The translations under genes and the position numbers were made by a program. From Streptomyces sp. Ag109_O5-10 (GTDB taxonomy: Bacteria > Actinomycetota > Actinomycetes > Streptomycetales > Streptomycetaceae), in assembly GCF_900105755.1 (NCBI RefSeq), contig NZ_FNTQ01000001.1, positions 8,184,001 through 8,248,000 of the forward strand: a stretch of 64,000 nt of DNA. Direction: 5' to 3'. The notes under the pieces are model-generated. The model did not search any database. It had not been told where the DNA came from and saw only the letters and a program-made list of their open reading frames with translations. Below, piece by piece: positions 40,221-48,183 of this stretch. The number at the start of each line of letters is the position of its first letter. Positions within the stretch are counted from its first letter, which is position 1.

Positions 40221-42329
40221 ATGGCTGACCGGGGAGCGAGCGCTCCGTCACTCCCGGACGACTGGCCCGCCCATCTGGACCACCCGATCCTGGCGCTCAA
40301 CCACATGGGCACCTTCGACTGGGATCTCGACGCCGGCCTGTTCCACATGGACACCCAGGCGTACGAGGTGTTCGACCTGACCCCCGAGGAGTACGACGGC
40401 CGTCCCGAGTCCCTCGCCCTCCGGGTACCCCCGGCCGAGTCCAGCAGACTGGACGCGGTGGTGTCCCGGGCCATCAAGGACGGCAGCGAGAACTACGGGA
40501 CCTACTTCCGCATCCGGTGCCGCGACGGCACCCCGCGCTGGACCCACACGCAGGGCTACATCCGGCGCGACGAGACGGGCCGCCCGCGCCGGGTCGTCGG
40601 GATCGTCAGGGACGCCACGCAGGAGCTGGAGGACAGCGAGGCCCGTGACATCCGGGACGCCCAGGGGCAGGCGCTGCGCAGGCAGACCGGCGTCGTCCAG
40701 GCGGTCAGCGCGGCGCTCGCGCACGCCAGCAGCGTCCAGGAGGTCATCGACGTCCTCAAGGACAGCCACGGCATCCCCAACCTGGGCGCCACCAGCCTGG
40801 TGATGGGCCTGGTCGAGGCGGGCCGGATCCGGCTCGTCGCCGAGGGGCCGGCCGGCAGCTTCGTGCCCGGCACCCGGATCACCCGGATAGACGAGCCCTA
40901 CCCGATGGGCGAGGTGGTGCGGACCCTCAGCCCCTGCTTCATCGAGTCGCCGGAGGCGTTCGCCGAGGGCTACCCGATACTGTGGCCGCACATCACCGAC
41001 CTGCACATCACCTCAGCGGCCTATCTGCCCCTGATCGCCCAGGCCCGCCCGATCGGCGCCATGGGCCTGCTCTACAACGACAGGCTCGGCTTCTCCACCG
41101 AGGAACGCGCCGTCCTGGTCGCGCTCGGCAGCAGCATCGCGCAGAGCCTCCAGCGGGCCATGCTCTTCGAGCAGGAGAAGGACCTCGCCCAGGGCCTCCA
41201 GCAGGCCATGCTGCCGCGCACCATCCCCAGCGTGCCCGGCGCCGACGTCGCCGTCCGCTACCGCTCCGCGGCCGCCGGCGGCGGCTCCCTCGGCCGGGAC
41301 ATCGGCGGCGACTGGTACGACCTCATCCCGCTGCCGGGCGGCCGGGTCGGCGCGGTGATCGGTGACGTCCAGGGCCACGACACGCACGCGGCGGCCGTCA
41401 TGGGCCAGCTGCGCATCGTGCTGCGCGCCTACGCCGCCGAGGGCCACGCCCCGGCCACCGTGATGGCGCGCGCCTCCGTCTTCCTGGACGAGCTCGACAC
41501 CGACCGTTTCGCCACCTGCCTGTACGCCGAGGCCGACCTGGCCACCGGCGTCGTCCAGGTGGTCCGTGCCGGGCACATCGACCCGCTGGTCCGCACCGCC
41601 GACGGCGGCTGCCGCCGGATGCCCGTCGAGGGCGGGCTGCCGCTCGGTCTGTCCGCCGAGTTCCACAGCCTGGAGTACCCGGTGTCCACCCTGGAGCTGG
41701 ACCCCGGCGAGACGCTGCTGCTGTGCACCGACGGGCTCGTCGAACAGCCCGGCAAGGACCTCGGGGACGGCATGCGGGCGCTGGCCGAGCAGGTCGCCAA
41801 GGGTCCGGACGACGTGCGCGAACTCGCCGACCTGCTGATCGACATCGCCGACGAGCAGGGCGGTGACGACGACGTGGCCCTGCTCCTGCTGCGCCGCCGC
41901 GGCTCCGACACCGCGCAGGCCGTCGGCCGCCTCCAGCAGCACGTGGCCTCCGGCGACCCCGAGGCGCTCGCCCTGGCCCGGCACATGGTCCGCGCCGCCG
42001 TCCGCGCCTGGGGCGCCGGGGACCGCGCCGACGAGATCGAGCTGGTCGCCGACGAACTGGTCACCAACGCGCTGATGCACACCGAGGGCTCCGCCATCGT
42101 CACCATCCGGGCCCTCGTCGGCACCGACCGCCGGCTGCGGGTCGAGGTCGAGGACTCCTCCAGCGCCCTGCCACGCCGCCGGGACGCGGGCGAGGACGGC
42201 GTCTCAGGCCGCGGGCTGCTGCTCGTCGACCAGATCGCCGACGCCTGGGGCGTGGAGGCCCGCGGCGGCGGCAAGGCGGTCTGGTGCGAGTTCCGCGTGC
42301 CGGAGAAGGACGACGGCAGCGCCCCGTAG
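40221..42329 (+). CDS. PAS-GAF-SpoIIE phosphatase-HATPase regulator
   Basis: The 702-residue cytoplasmic protein combines four domains common in Streptomyces stress and developmental signalling. A PAS domain (about 25-130: TFDWDLDAGLFHMD, FRIRCRDGTPRW) is followed by a GAF domain (about 150-310), an SpoIIE-type PP2C phosphatase (about 325-560, with RDIGGDWYDLIPL and GDVQGHD metal sites) and an anti-sigma-like HATPase (about 580-700, with ELVADELVTNALMHT). Such proteins dephosphorylate anti-sigma-antagonists and may also phosphorylate them through the kinase domain. The partner proteins are not encoded nearby. The start is probably leaderless. A compact hairpin follows the stop. Confidence 0.93.
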   Translation: MADRGASAPSLPDDWPAHLDHPILALNHMGTFDWDLDAGLFHMDTQAYEVFDLTPEEYDGRPESLALRVPPAESSRLDAVVSRAIKDGSENYGTYFRIRCRDGTPRWTHTQGYIRRDETGRPRRVVGIVRDATQELEDSEARDIRDAQGQALRRQTGVVQAVSAALAHASSVQEVIDVLKDSHGIPNLGATSLVMGLVEAGRIRLVAEGPAGSFVPGTRITRIDEPYPMGEVVRTLSPCFIESPEAFAEGYPILWPHITDLHITSAAYLPLIAQARPIGAMGLLYNDRLGFSTEERAVLVALGSSIAQSLQRAMLFEQEKDLAQGLQQAMLPRTIPSVPGADVAVRYRSAAAGGGSLGRDIGGDWYDLIPLPGGRVGAVIGDVQGHDTHAAAVMGQLRIVLRAYAAEGHAPATVMARASVFLDELDTDRFATCLYAEADLATGVVQVVRAGHIDPLVRTADGGCRRMPVEGGLPLGLSAEFHSLEYPVSTLELDPGETLLLCTDGLVEQPGKDLGDGMRALAEQVAKGPDDVRELADLLIDIADEQGGDDDVALLLLRRRGSDTAQAVGRLQQHVASGDPEALALARHMVRAAVRAWGAGDRADEIELVADELVTNALMHTEGSAIVTIRALVGTDRRLRVEVEDSSSALPRRRDAGEDGVSGRGLLLVDQIADAWGVEARGGGKAVWCEFRVPEKDDGSAP

Positions 42330-42333
42330 TACC

Positions 42334-42352
42334 CCCCAGCCGAAGGCTGGGG
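42334..42352 (+). terminator. Short hairpin terminator after the SpoIIE gene
   Basis: CCCCAGCC, a GAA loop and GGCTGGGG form a tight eight-base stem beginning five bases after the stop codon. It is a strong stem without a T-run, as is usual in this genus. Confidence 0.7.
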
Positions 42353-42455
42353 AAGGAAATGGGCGACAAGCCCCCTACGCCGCCGCAGCCGCGGGACGAC
42401 CCGACGCGGCACTTCCGGCGGACCGCGCACGCGCAGCGGATGGCACCCTGGACGC

Positions 42456-43319
42456 ATGCCCGAACTGCCCGAGGTCGAAGCGCTCAGGGACTTCCTGACC
42501 GAGCACCTGGTCGGCCGCCAGGTCGTACGCGTGCTGCCGGTCGCCGTCAGCGTCCTGAAGACGTACGACCCCCCGGTCGGCGCCTTCGAGGGCAGCGAGG
42601 TCGTCGCCGTGCACCGGCACGGCAAGTTCCTGGACATCGAGGGCGACCGCGGACTGCGGTTCGTGACCCACCTGGCCCGCGCCGGCTGGCTCCAGTGGAA
42701 GGACCGGCTGCCGGACGGGCTGCCCCGCCCCGGGAAGGGTCCGCTGGCGCTGCGAGCGGCCCTGGAGACGGGTGCGGGCTTCGACCTCACCGAGGCCGGC
42801 ACCCAGAAGAAGCTGGCCGTGTACGTCGTCCGAGACCCGCAGGACGTCCCCGGCATCGCCCGGCTCGGCCCCGACCCGCTCGCCGGCGACTTCGACGAGG
42901 CCCGGCTGGCCGCCCTGCTGAAGGACGAGCGGCGCCGGCTCAAGGGCGCCCTGCGCGACCAGAGCCTGATCGCCGGGGTGGGCAACGCCTACAGCGACGA
43001 GATCCTGCACGCGGCGAAGATGTCCCCGTTCAAGCTGGCCGCGTCCCTGACACCGGAGGAGACGCACCGGCTCTACGAGGCGCTGCGCACCACCCTCACC
43101 GAGGCGGTGGAGCGCTCCCACAGCCTGGCGGCGGGGCGGCTCAAGGCCGAGAAGAAGAGCGGTCTGCGCGTCCACGGCCGGACCGGCGAGCCCTGCCCGG
43201 TCTGCGGCGACACCATCCGCGAGGTCTCCTTCAGCGACTCCTCGCTGCAGTACTGCCCGACCTGCCAGACCGGCGGCAAGCCGCTCGCGGACCGCCGCAT
43301 GTCCCGGCTGCTCAGGTAG
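42456..43319 (+). CDS. Fpg/Nei-family DNA glycosylase
   Basis: The 287-residue enzyme is a base-excision repair glycosylase/AP lyase that removes oxidised bases. It has the catalytic N-terminus MPELPEVE (Pro2 and Glu3 after Met removal), the helix-two-turn-helix region (LKGALRDQSLIAGVGNAYSD, residues about 165-184) and a zinc finger near 245-270 with CPVC and CPTC. All elements are present. It belongs to the actinobacterial Fpg/Nei group, and substrate preference cannot be read from sequence. No ribosome site is clear at the ATG, so it may be leaderless. It converges with the anti-sigma gene, seven bases apart. Confidence 0.93.
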   Translation: MPELPEVEALRDFLTEHLVGRQVVRVLPVAVSVLKTYDPPVGAFEGSEVVAVHRHGKFLDIEGDRGLRFVTHLARAGWLQWKDRLPDGLPRPGKGPLALRAALETGAGFDLTEAGTQKKLAVYVVRDPQDVPGIARLGPDPLAGDFDEARLAALLKDERRRLKGALRDQSLIAGVGNAYSDEILHAAKMSPFKLAASLTPEETHRLYEALRTTLTEAVERSHSLAAGRLKAEKKSGLRVHGRTGEPCPVCGDTIREVSFSDSSLQYCPTCQTGGKPLADRRMSRLLR

Positions 43320-43326
43320 CCGGCGC

Positions 43327-43983
43327 TCACCTGGGGTCCAGGGTCACCAGGCGCTGCCCGTCCGCGTCGCGCACCTCGTAGCGGTCGATCTCGTCGGGGT
43401 GCATCGAGGCGCCGCCGGCCATGGTGCTCACCCGGTCGTCGTGGTCCCGCTCCGCCCAGGTGGTGACGATCTGCTCGGAGCCGTCGTGGCCGACGGCGAC
43501 CAGGCGGCAGGAGCGCGGCCCGTCCGGGTCCTTCACCTGCAGCTCGATCGTGCTGCCCGAGTCCGTGTCCTCCGACTTCACCTGCGCCCAGATCCCGGAG
43601 TGCGCGTCGGTGGCCGCGGTGACCTGTACGGTCGGCGCGGCCTCGTGGCCGACGTAGGCCGCGATGCCGGGGCCGGCGACCGCGAACACCACCGAGGCGG
43701 CCAGGCCGTACAGCAGCTTGCGGCGCTTGGCCCGGTGCCGGGTCGCGACCTCGGCGAGCAGCCGGTCGAGGAGCCGGGGGCCGGGCTGTGCCATGGGGTG
43801 CACGAAGCGCGGCGTGGCCCGGCGGTACAGCATCAACTGCCGTGCCGCGGGGCCGAACTCGGTCACGTGTGCCGTGCAGCTCGGGCACTCCATGAGATGG
43901 TCCTCGAAGCGGAAGGCCTCCGCCTCGTCCAGCACGCCGAGCGCGTACGCGCCGACGTCGCGATGCCTTTCCAGGGACCTCAT
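43327..43983 (-). CDS. Zinc-finger anti-sigma factor
   Basis: The 218-residue protein has an N-terminal zf-HC2 anti-sigma domain with the H-x3-C-x2-C motif (His29, Cys33, Cys36 in EDHLMECPSC). One membrane helix (about 80-103) and an extracytoplasmic C-terminal domain follow. The latter resembles the RskA-type sensor part, with ATDAHSGIWAQV and GSTIELQV. It would hold the ECF sigma factor encoded upstream until a surface signal triggers release. GAGGA precedes the ATG at 43983. Unusually, an unrelated gene lies between it and the sigma gene. Three genes on this strand are spaced by about 145 bases, so co-transcription is not certain. Confidence 0.9.
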   Translation of the reverse strand: MRSLERHRDVGAYALGVLDEAEAFRFEDHLMECPSCTAHVTEFGPAARQLMLYRRATPRFVHPMAQPGPRLLDRLLAEVATRHRAKRRKLLYGLAASVVFAVAGPGIAAYVGHEAAPTVQVTAATDAHSGIWAQVKSEDTDSGSTIELQVKDPDGPRSCRLVAVGHDGSEQIVTTWAERDHDDRVSTMAGGASMHPDEIDRYEVRDADGQRLVTLDPR

Positions 43984-44132
43984 GCCGAATCCTCGTGCCG
44001 ATGGGTGCGGGTGGGGGTTACTCGTTGTTCCTTGCTCCCACCCGTACGCAGTCGGCAGCCGTTTCACTCAAGCCACGTACAGAATCGTAATCAACGGATT
44101 CGGAGCGGCCGGGCCCGCGGATTGGTCCCGAA

Positions 44133-44648
44133 TCAAAAAAGATGGATGGCGAGGTGCCCGAGGGGCAGACCGAGCCGCCAGGCGGGGGTCCACACCTTCG
44201 GTCCGTCGTCCTCGCCGAACACCGAACCACCGCCCGGCACCGCGTCCAGGTCGGGCGCCAGCAGCTCGGTCTCCTCCAGCCAGCGCCAGGCGGCCGTGGC
44301 CAGTTCCAGGTCCGGTGACGGCCCGCCCGACTCGGCGGCCTCGGCCGTCACCACTGCCATACGTCCGCCGACCCAGTCCTGCCACGGCTGGTCGTACGCC
44401 GTGAGCGAAAGCCAGTTCTCCAACTGGGACACGACCCGGATGCCCGACAGTTCGCCGTCCGTGTCGGAGAGGAAGATGGTCAGCGCCAGCGCGTCGCGGC
44501 CGGCCCGGAACTCGAAGGACGTCGGCGGCATGAGATCGCCGGTGCGCAGCAGTTCGTCGGCGATGTACTCGGCGTAGAACCAGGCCATCGGGACCGCCAG
44601 TTCCCCGCTTCCGGCCCCGTCCGTGCTCTCTTGACCTCTGTGCAGCAT
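44133..44648 (-). CDS. Unknown 171-residue protein between sigma and anti-sigma genes
   Basis: The product has no signal peptide or membrane helix. It is acidic and Trp-rich (MAWFYAEYIADELL, SQLENWLSLTAYDQPWQDWV, TAAWRWLEETELL) and looks like a compact alpha/beta protein. I do not recognise the family, and similar proteins are, as far as I recall, annotated only as hypothetical in Streptomyces. The ATG at 44648 is not preceded by a strong ribosome site. Its position between an ECF sigma gene and its likely anti-sigma gene on the same strand suggests a part in that signalling system, but this rests on location only. Confidence 0.7.
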   Translation of the reverse strand: MLHRGQESTDGAGSGELAVPMAWFYAEYIADELLRTGDLMPPTSFEFRAGRDALALTIFLSDTDGELSGIRVVSQLENWLSLTAYDQPWQDWVGGRMAVVTAEAAESGGPSPDLELATAAWRWLEETELLAPDLDAVPGGGSVFGEDDGPKVWTPAWRLGLPLGHLAIHLF

Positions 44649-44792
44649 CCCGTCCTGCCTTCCTCCGGTGCGCGCGTGGCCCCGACCCCGGGTCCGTCCC
44701 TCTCCCGGTGCGGAACACGGATGAAGACAGCTGATTGCCCAAACATGGTCCTCAGCAAGGCGCTTTACCGAGGTTTGACCTGGCTCGCGGTT

Positions 44793-45341
44793 TCAGTGCA
44801 GGTCGGGTGCATAACCGGGCAGAACCCGGCGCAGGGCGCGCAGCGCGTAGTACGCCCGCGACTTCACGGTACCGGGTGGGATCCCGAGGGCCTCGGCTGC
44901 TTCCGCAACACTCGCCCCCTGGAAGTACACCAGCACCAGGACTTCACGGTGCTCGGGGGTGAGAGTCTTCACAGCCTCCCGGACGTCGAGCGTCGCGGCG
45001 GCGCGTTCGGCGTGGTCGCCGGCGGCCCGGGTGTTCTCCAGGACGGCGTCGTGCACCTCGACGGGCCGCGCCTGCCGGGCCCGGCGCGCGTCGATGGCGA
45101 GCCGCCGGCCGACCGTCAGCAGCCACGGCAGCACGGAGTCGAAGGCGTCGGCGCGCAGCGCCTCGGGGTGCTGCCAGGCGCGTACGAGGGTCTCCTGGAC
45201 GAGGTCCTCGGCCCGCTGCCGGTCCCCGTCGCTGAGCCGGAGCAGCAGCGCGAAGAGCGGTCGGCCGTGCTCGCGCTGGAGCGCGACGAGCTCGTGCTCG
45301 GCGGTCGTCGTCCCGTGGGGAAGGGTGGTTCCGGCCGTCAT
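44793..45341 (-). CDS. ECF-type RNA polymerase sigma factor
   Basis: The 182-residue protein has the two ECF sigma domains. Region 2 lies at about 20-85 (GDRQRAEDLVQETLVRAW and VLPWLLTVGRRLAIDARRAR), and region 4 at about 115-172 with the helix-turn-helix VAEAAEALGIPPGTVKSR. LTPEHREVLVLVYFQG is typical of the SigL/SigK-like groups that pair with RskA-like anti-sigma factors. The ATG at 45341 was chosen because the conserved region begins just after it; an upstream ATG at 45518 would add a Pro/Gly-rich leader. It is divergent from the CapA-like gene. The likely anti-sigma gene is two genes downstream. Confidence 0.9.
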   Translation of the reverse strand: MTAGTTLPHGTTTAEHELVALQREHGRPLFALLLRLSDGDRQRAEDLVQETLVRAWQHPEALRADAFDSVLPWLLTVGRRLAIDARRARQARPVEVHDAVLENTRAAGDHAERAAATLDVREAVKTLTPEHREVLVLVYFQGASVAEAAEALGIPPGTVKSRAYYALRALRRVLPGYAPDLH

Positions 45342-45562
45342 GGCCGTATGGCATCGCAGGGCCCGGCCGGGGGACAGGGGGCATGCCGGGATGTGCGGCG
45401 GACGGTCGATCGCGTCGGTGAACGGTGCGACGAACGGTCCCGCACCCCCCGTACCCGACCCGGATGGGTCAATCGGGGCGCCTGAGTTGTTTGCGGCTGC
45501 CTCCACCTTCGTACCCATTGATCTGTAAATCGGACAAGGCTTGCGACTCTGGGGTACTCCTG

Positions 45563-46711
45563 ATGATCAATCGCAGACGCCAGGCGGCCCTGGCCCTGAC
45601 CGCCCTGCTCGCCGCCGCGGCCGCATGCCAGAACCACGTGCGGGAGGAGAGCGCCGCCCCGCCCCCGCAACCGGCACCGGCCGTGCCCGCCACCGGCTTC
45701 ACCCTCGTCGCCTCGGGTGACGTCATGCCGCTGAACTCCGCGTACGACCACGCGAACTTCGACGCGGGCGGCAACGGCTACGACTTCCGCCCGATGCTCA
45801 CCGGCGTCGCACCGGTCGTCTCCCGCGCCGACCTGGCGCTCTGTCACCTGGCGACCGTCACCGGCACGGACGGCGAACGGCCCGGGCTCACCTCCCCGCC
45901 GCAGCTCGCGGAGGCACTCGCCGCCACCGGCTACGACGGCTGCTCCACCGCCTCCGACCGCGCCCTGGACGACGGCGCCGCGGGCATCCAGCGCACCCTC
46001 GACGCCCTGGACCGGGTGGGCGTCAGACACTCCGGCACCGCCCGCACCCAGGCCGAGGCCGGCACCCTCACCCTGCTGAACGCGGGCCGCGCCAAGGTCG
46101 CCCAGCTCTCCTACACCTACGACGTCAACGGCAACTCCCTGCCGCCCGGCCAGCCCTGGGCGGTCGGCCTCCTCGACGAGAACCGCATCCTCGCCGACGC
46201 CCGCGCCGCCCGGCAGGCGGGCGCCGACGTGGTCGTGGTCTCCGTACACTGGGGCGCCGAGGGCACGGACGCCCCCGACCAGCAGCAGCTGACCCTCGCC
46301 AAACGGCTCACCGAGGCCCGCACCGGCGGCCGCCCCGACATCGACCTGATCCTCGGCACCCACGCCCACGTCCCGCAGGCCTACGAGAAGGTCAACGGCA
46401 CCTGGGTGGTCTACGGCCTCGGCGACCAGCTGGCCGGCGAGATGTACAACAGCCAGGGCCGGCAGGACCCGCGCGGCAACCAGTCCACCCTCGCCCGCTT
46501 CACCTTCAGCCCGCCCACCACCCCGGGCGGCCGCTGGGAGGTCGCCAAGGCCGAGTTCGTCCCCCAGCTCTACGACGTCGACGCGGGCCGGGTCGTCGAC
46601 CTCAACGCGGCCATCGACCAGGGCGCCGACTTCACCGCCGCCCGGGACGCCATCCGGGACGTCGTGCTCAGCCGCGGCGCCGCCAAGGACGGACTGATCA
46701 TGGGGGAGTAG
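45563..46711 (+). CDS. CapA-like lipoprotein (poly-gamma-glutamate capsule protein family)
   Basis: The 382-residue protein is an exported lipoprotein with an AAAC lipobox at Cys22 and a Pro-rich linker. Its main domain is the CapA/PgsA metallophosphatase-like fold: ASGDVMPL near the start, VVVSVHWGAEGTDAP in the middle and LILGTHAHVPQAYEK near the end. In Bacillus the family takes part in poly-gamma-glutamate export or anchoring, but most actinobacterial members have no capsule genes nearby, as here, and the role is unknown. The ATG at 45563 has a weak ribosome site. The stop codon is the start of a tandem 16-bp repeat. Confidence 0.85.
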   Translation: MINRRRQAALALTALLAAAAACQNHVREESAAPPPQPAPAVPATGFTLVASGDVMPLNSAYDHANFDAGGNGYDFRPMLTGVAPVVSRADLALCHLATVTGTDGERPGLTSPPQLAEALAATGYDGCSTASDRALDDGAAGIQRTLDALDRVGVRHSGTARTQAEAGTLTLLNAGRAKVAQLSYTYDVNGNSLPPGQPWAVGLLDENRILADARAARQAGADVVVVSVHWGAEGTDAPDQQQLTLAKRLTEARTGGRPDIDLILGTHAHVPQAYEKVNGTWVVYGLGDQLAGEMYNSQGRQDPRGNQSTLARFTFSPPTTPGGRWEVAKAEFVPQLYDVDAGRVVDLNAAIDQGADFTAARDAIRDVVLSRGAAKDGLIMGE

Positions 46712-46758
46712 CGGCGGTCACCCCACGCGGCGGTCACCCCGAGTGCCGGTCACTCCAC
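46711..46758. repeat. Three tandem 16-bp repeats between convergent stops
   Basis: Three head-to-tail 16-base units (GCGGCGGTCACCCCAC, GCGGCGGTCACCCCGA, GTGCCGGTCACTCCAC) fill the gap between the CapA-like and MarR genes. The third contains the MarR stop codon, and each unit has the same TGA on the minus strand. Replication slippage at the 3' end of one gene is the simplest origin. Confidence 0.6.
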
Positions 46759-47214
46759 GTCGACGTGGTCGAAGGTCACCAGCAACTGCCTCAGCACCCG
46801 CACGCACGCCGTGAGCTCGGCGTCGGTCAGGTCGCCGCCGACCTGCCGGTTCAGGGCGTGCTCGCGGGCGAGGATCGCGGTGACGGTCGCCCGGCCCTCG
46901 TCCGTGAGGCGGATCAGCGAGGAGCGCTGGTGCGCCGGGTTGGGGGTGACCTCGGCCCAGCCGCGCGCCACCGCGTCGTTCACCATGCGCTGCACGAACT
47001 GCCGGCTCAGCGCCATGATCCGGCCCATCTGGGGCACCGTCATGGGCTCGTACCGGCGCAGCAGGTCCAGCACCGAGCGCACCCCGACCGAGGCCCCCTC
47101 GATCTGCTCGCCCTGCTCGACCTTGCGGAAGGCGCGCCGGTAGAGCGGGCCGATCAGATCGAACACCTCGGTGATGCGCTCGCCCAGCTCGTCGGGGGCG
47201 AGGGGCTTGTCCAT
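46750..47214 (-). CDS. MarR-family regulator
   Basis: The 154-residue protein is a MarR winged-helix repressor. The recognition region is MTVPQMGRIMALSRQFVQRMVNDAVARGW (split by its turn near residue 70), and the wing is VTPNPAHQRSSLIRLTDEG. The ATG at 47214 is preferred; a GTG at 47238 adds eight residues but sits directly against its GGGAG site. It is divergent from an alpha/beta hydrolase gene, with two TGACAAC-type palindromes between, so it most likely represses that gene and itself. The inducer is unknown. Confidence 0.9.
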   Translation of the reverse strand: MDKPLAPDELGERITEVFDLIGPLYRRAFRKVEQGEQIEGASVGVRSVLDLLRRYEPMTVPQMGRIMALSRQFVQRMVNDAVARGWAEVTPNPAHQRSSLIRLTDEGRATVTAILAREHALNRQVGGDLTDAELTACVRVLRQLLVTFDHVDVE

Positions 47215-47250
47215 GTCGTCCACCCGGCCATCATGCACCTCCCGTCAAGA

Positions 47251-47267
47251 TGACAACTGGGTTGTCA
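47251..47267. promoter_or_regulatory. MarR operator, copy 1
   Basis: TGACAACTGGGTTGTCA is a perfect palindrome with seven-base arms around TGG, 37 bases upstream of the MarR start. Its length and form suit a MarR dimer. Confidence 0.7.
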
Positions 47268-47281
47268 AAGACGCGTGAAGA

Positions 47282-47298
47282 TGACACCTTGGTTGTCA
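47282..47298. promoter_or_regulatory. MarR operator, copy 2, touching the hydrolase start codon
   Basis: TGACACCTTGGTTGTCA matches copy 1 with one arm mismatch and lies 31 bases from it, three helical turns. Its last base is the A of the hydrolase ATG, so a bound repressor would block initiation there. Confidence 0.65.
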
Positions 47299-48113
47299 TG
47301 AATGCTGCTGCGGACGTCCGCTTCTTCCCGTCCTCCGACGGCGACCTCGCCTACCTCGACACCGGCTCGGGCGACCCGGTGGTCCTGCTCCACTCCGGGT
47401 ACGTCGACCACCGCTTCTGGTACCGGCAGGTTCCGGCGCTCGCCGCCGGGTACCGGGTGATCGCCCCGGACGTGCGCGGCCACGGCTTCTCCGCCAACGC
47501 GGGCGCGCCGTTCCGCTGGGCCGACGACCTCGCCGCGCTCCTGCGTCACCTCGACGCCGGGCCCGCGGTCCTGGTCGGCGTCTCGATGGGCGGCGTGATC
47601 GCCACCGACACCGTGCTGGAACACCCCGAGCTGGTCCGCGCGGTGGTCACCTGCGGTGCCGCCACCGGCGACTTCAGGTACACCGGCCCCTGGCACACGG
47701 AACTCCAGGCCGAGTACGCCCGCACCCTGGGCGCCGGTGACATCGACGGCTGGCTCGACGCCTTCGTGAAGGTCGTGGCGGGCGAGCACCGCTCCCTCGA
47801 CGACGTCGACCCGGAGATCCCGCGCCGGCTGCGGGAGCTGGCCCTGCACATGATCTCCAAGCACACGCCCGACGAGCCCGACCGGCTGATCCGCGTGACC
47901 GACTCCTGGTCACGCGTGCCGAAGATCGACGTCCCGGTGCTCGCGGTCAACGGCGGACTGGAACCCGCCGAACTGCTCGCCGCCGCCGAGCGCCTGGCCC
48001 GCGAGGTCCCGAACGGCCGCGCCGAGGTCGTCGAGGGCGCCGGCCACTACCCGAACCTGGAGAAGCCCGAGGAGTTCAACGCCCTCCTGCTCGGCTTCCT
48101 CCACGGCCTCTAG
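47298..48113 (+). CDS. Alpha/beta-fold hydrolase
   Basis: The 271-residue protein is a single alpha/beta-hydrolase domain. The nucleophile Ser96 is in GVSMGG, the oxyanion segment is VVLLHSGYVDHRFW, and the catalytic His is in EGAGHYPNLEKPEEF near residue 255. It has no signal peptide and is probably an esterase or lactonase in the cytoplasm; the substrate is unknown. No ribosome site precedes the ATG at 47298, so the transcript may be leaderless. The MarR operator overlaps the start, which suggests substrate-induced expression. It converges with the amino-acid permease gene. Confidence 0.88.
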   Translation: MNAAADVRFFPSSDGDLAYLDTGSGDPVVLLHSGYVDHRFWYRQVPALAAGYRVIAPDVRGHGFSANAGAPFRWADDLAALLRHLDAGPAVLVGVSMGGVIATDTVLEHPELVRAVVTCGAATGDFRYTGPWHTELQAEYARTLGAGDIDGWLDAFVKVVAGEHRSLDDVDPEIPRRLRELALHMISKHTPDEPDRLIRVTDSWSRVPKIDVPVLAVNGGLEPAELLAAAERLAREVPNGRAEVVEGAGHYPNLEKPEEFNALLLGFLHGL

Positions 48114-48183
48114 GCCTGCGCGACCAGCCACGACGGGGCCGCAGCCGGCGGACGGCGCACCGCGGTCCTTCCGGCGCAGCCGG

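Noticed and set aside
44793..45518. Longer ECF sigma factor starting at 45518
   Set aside because: The extra 59 residues are Pro/Gly-rich, lack sigma homology and overlap the divergent promoter region.
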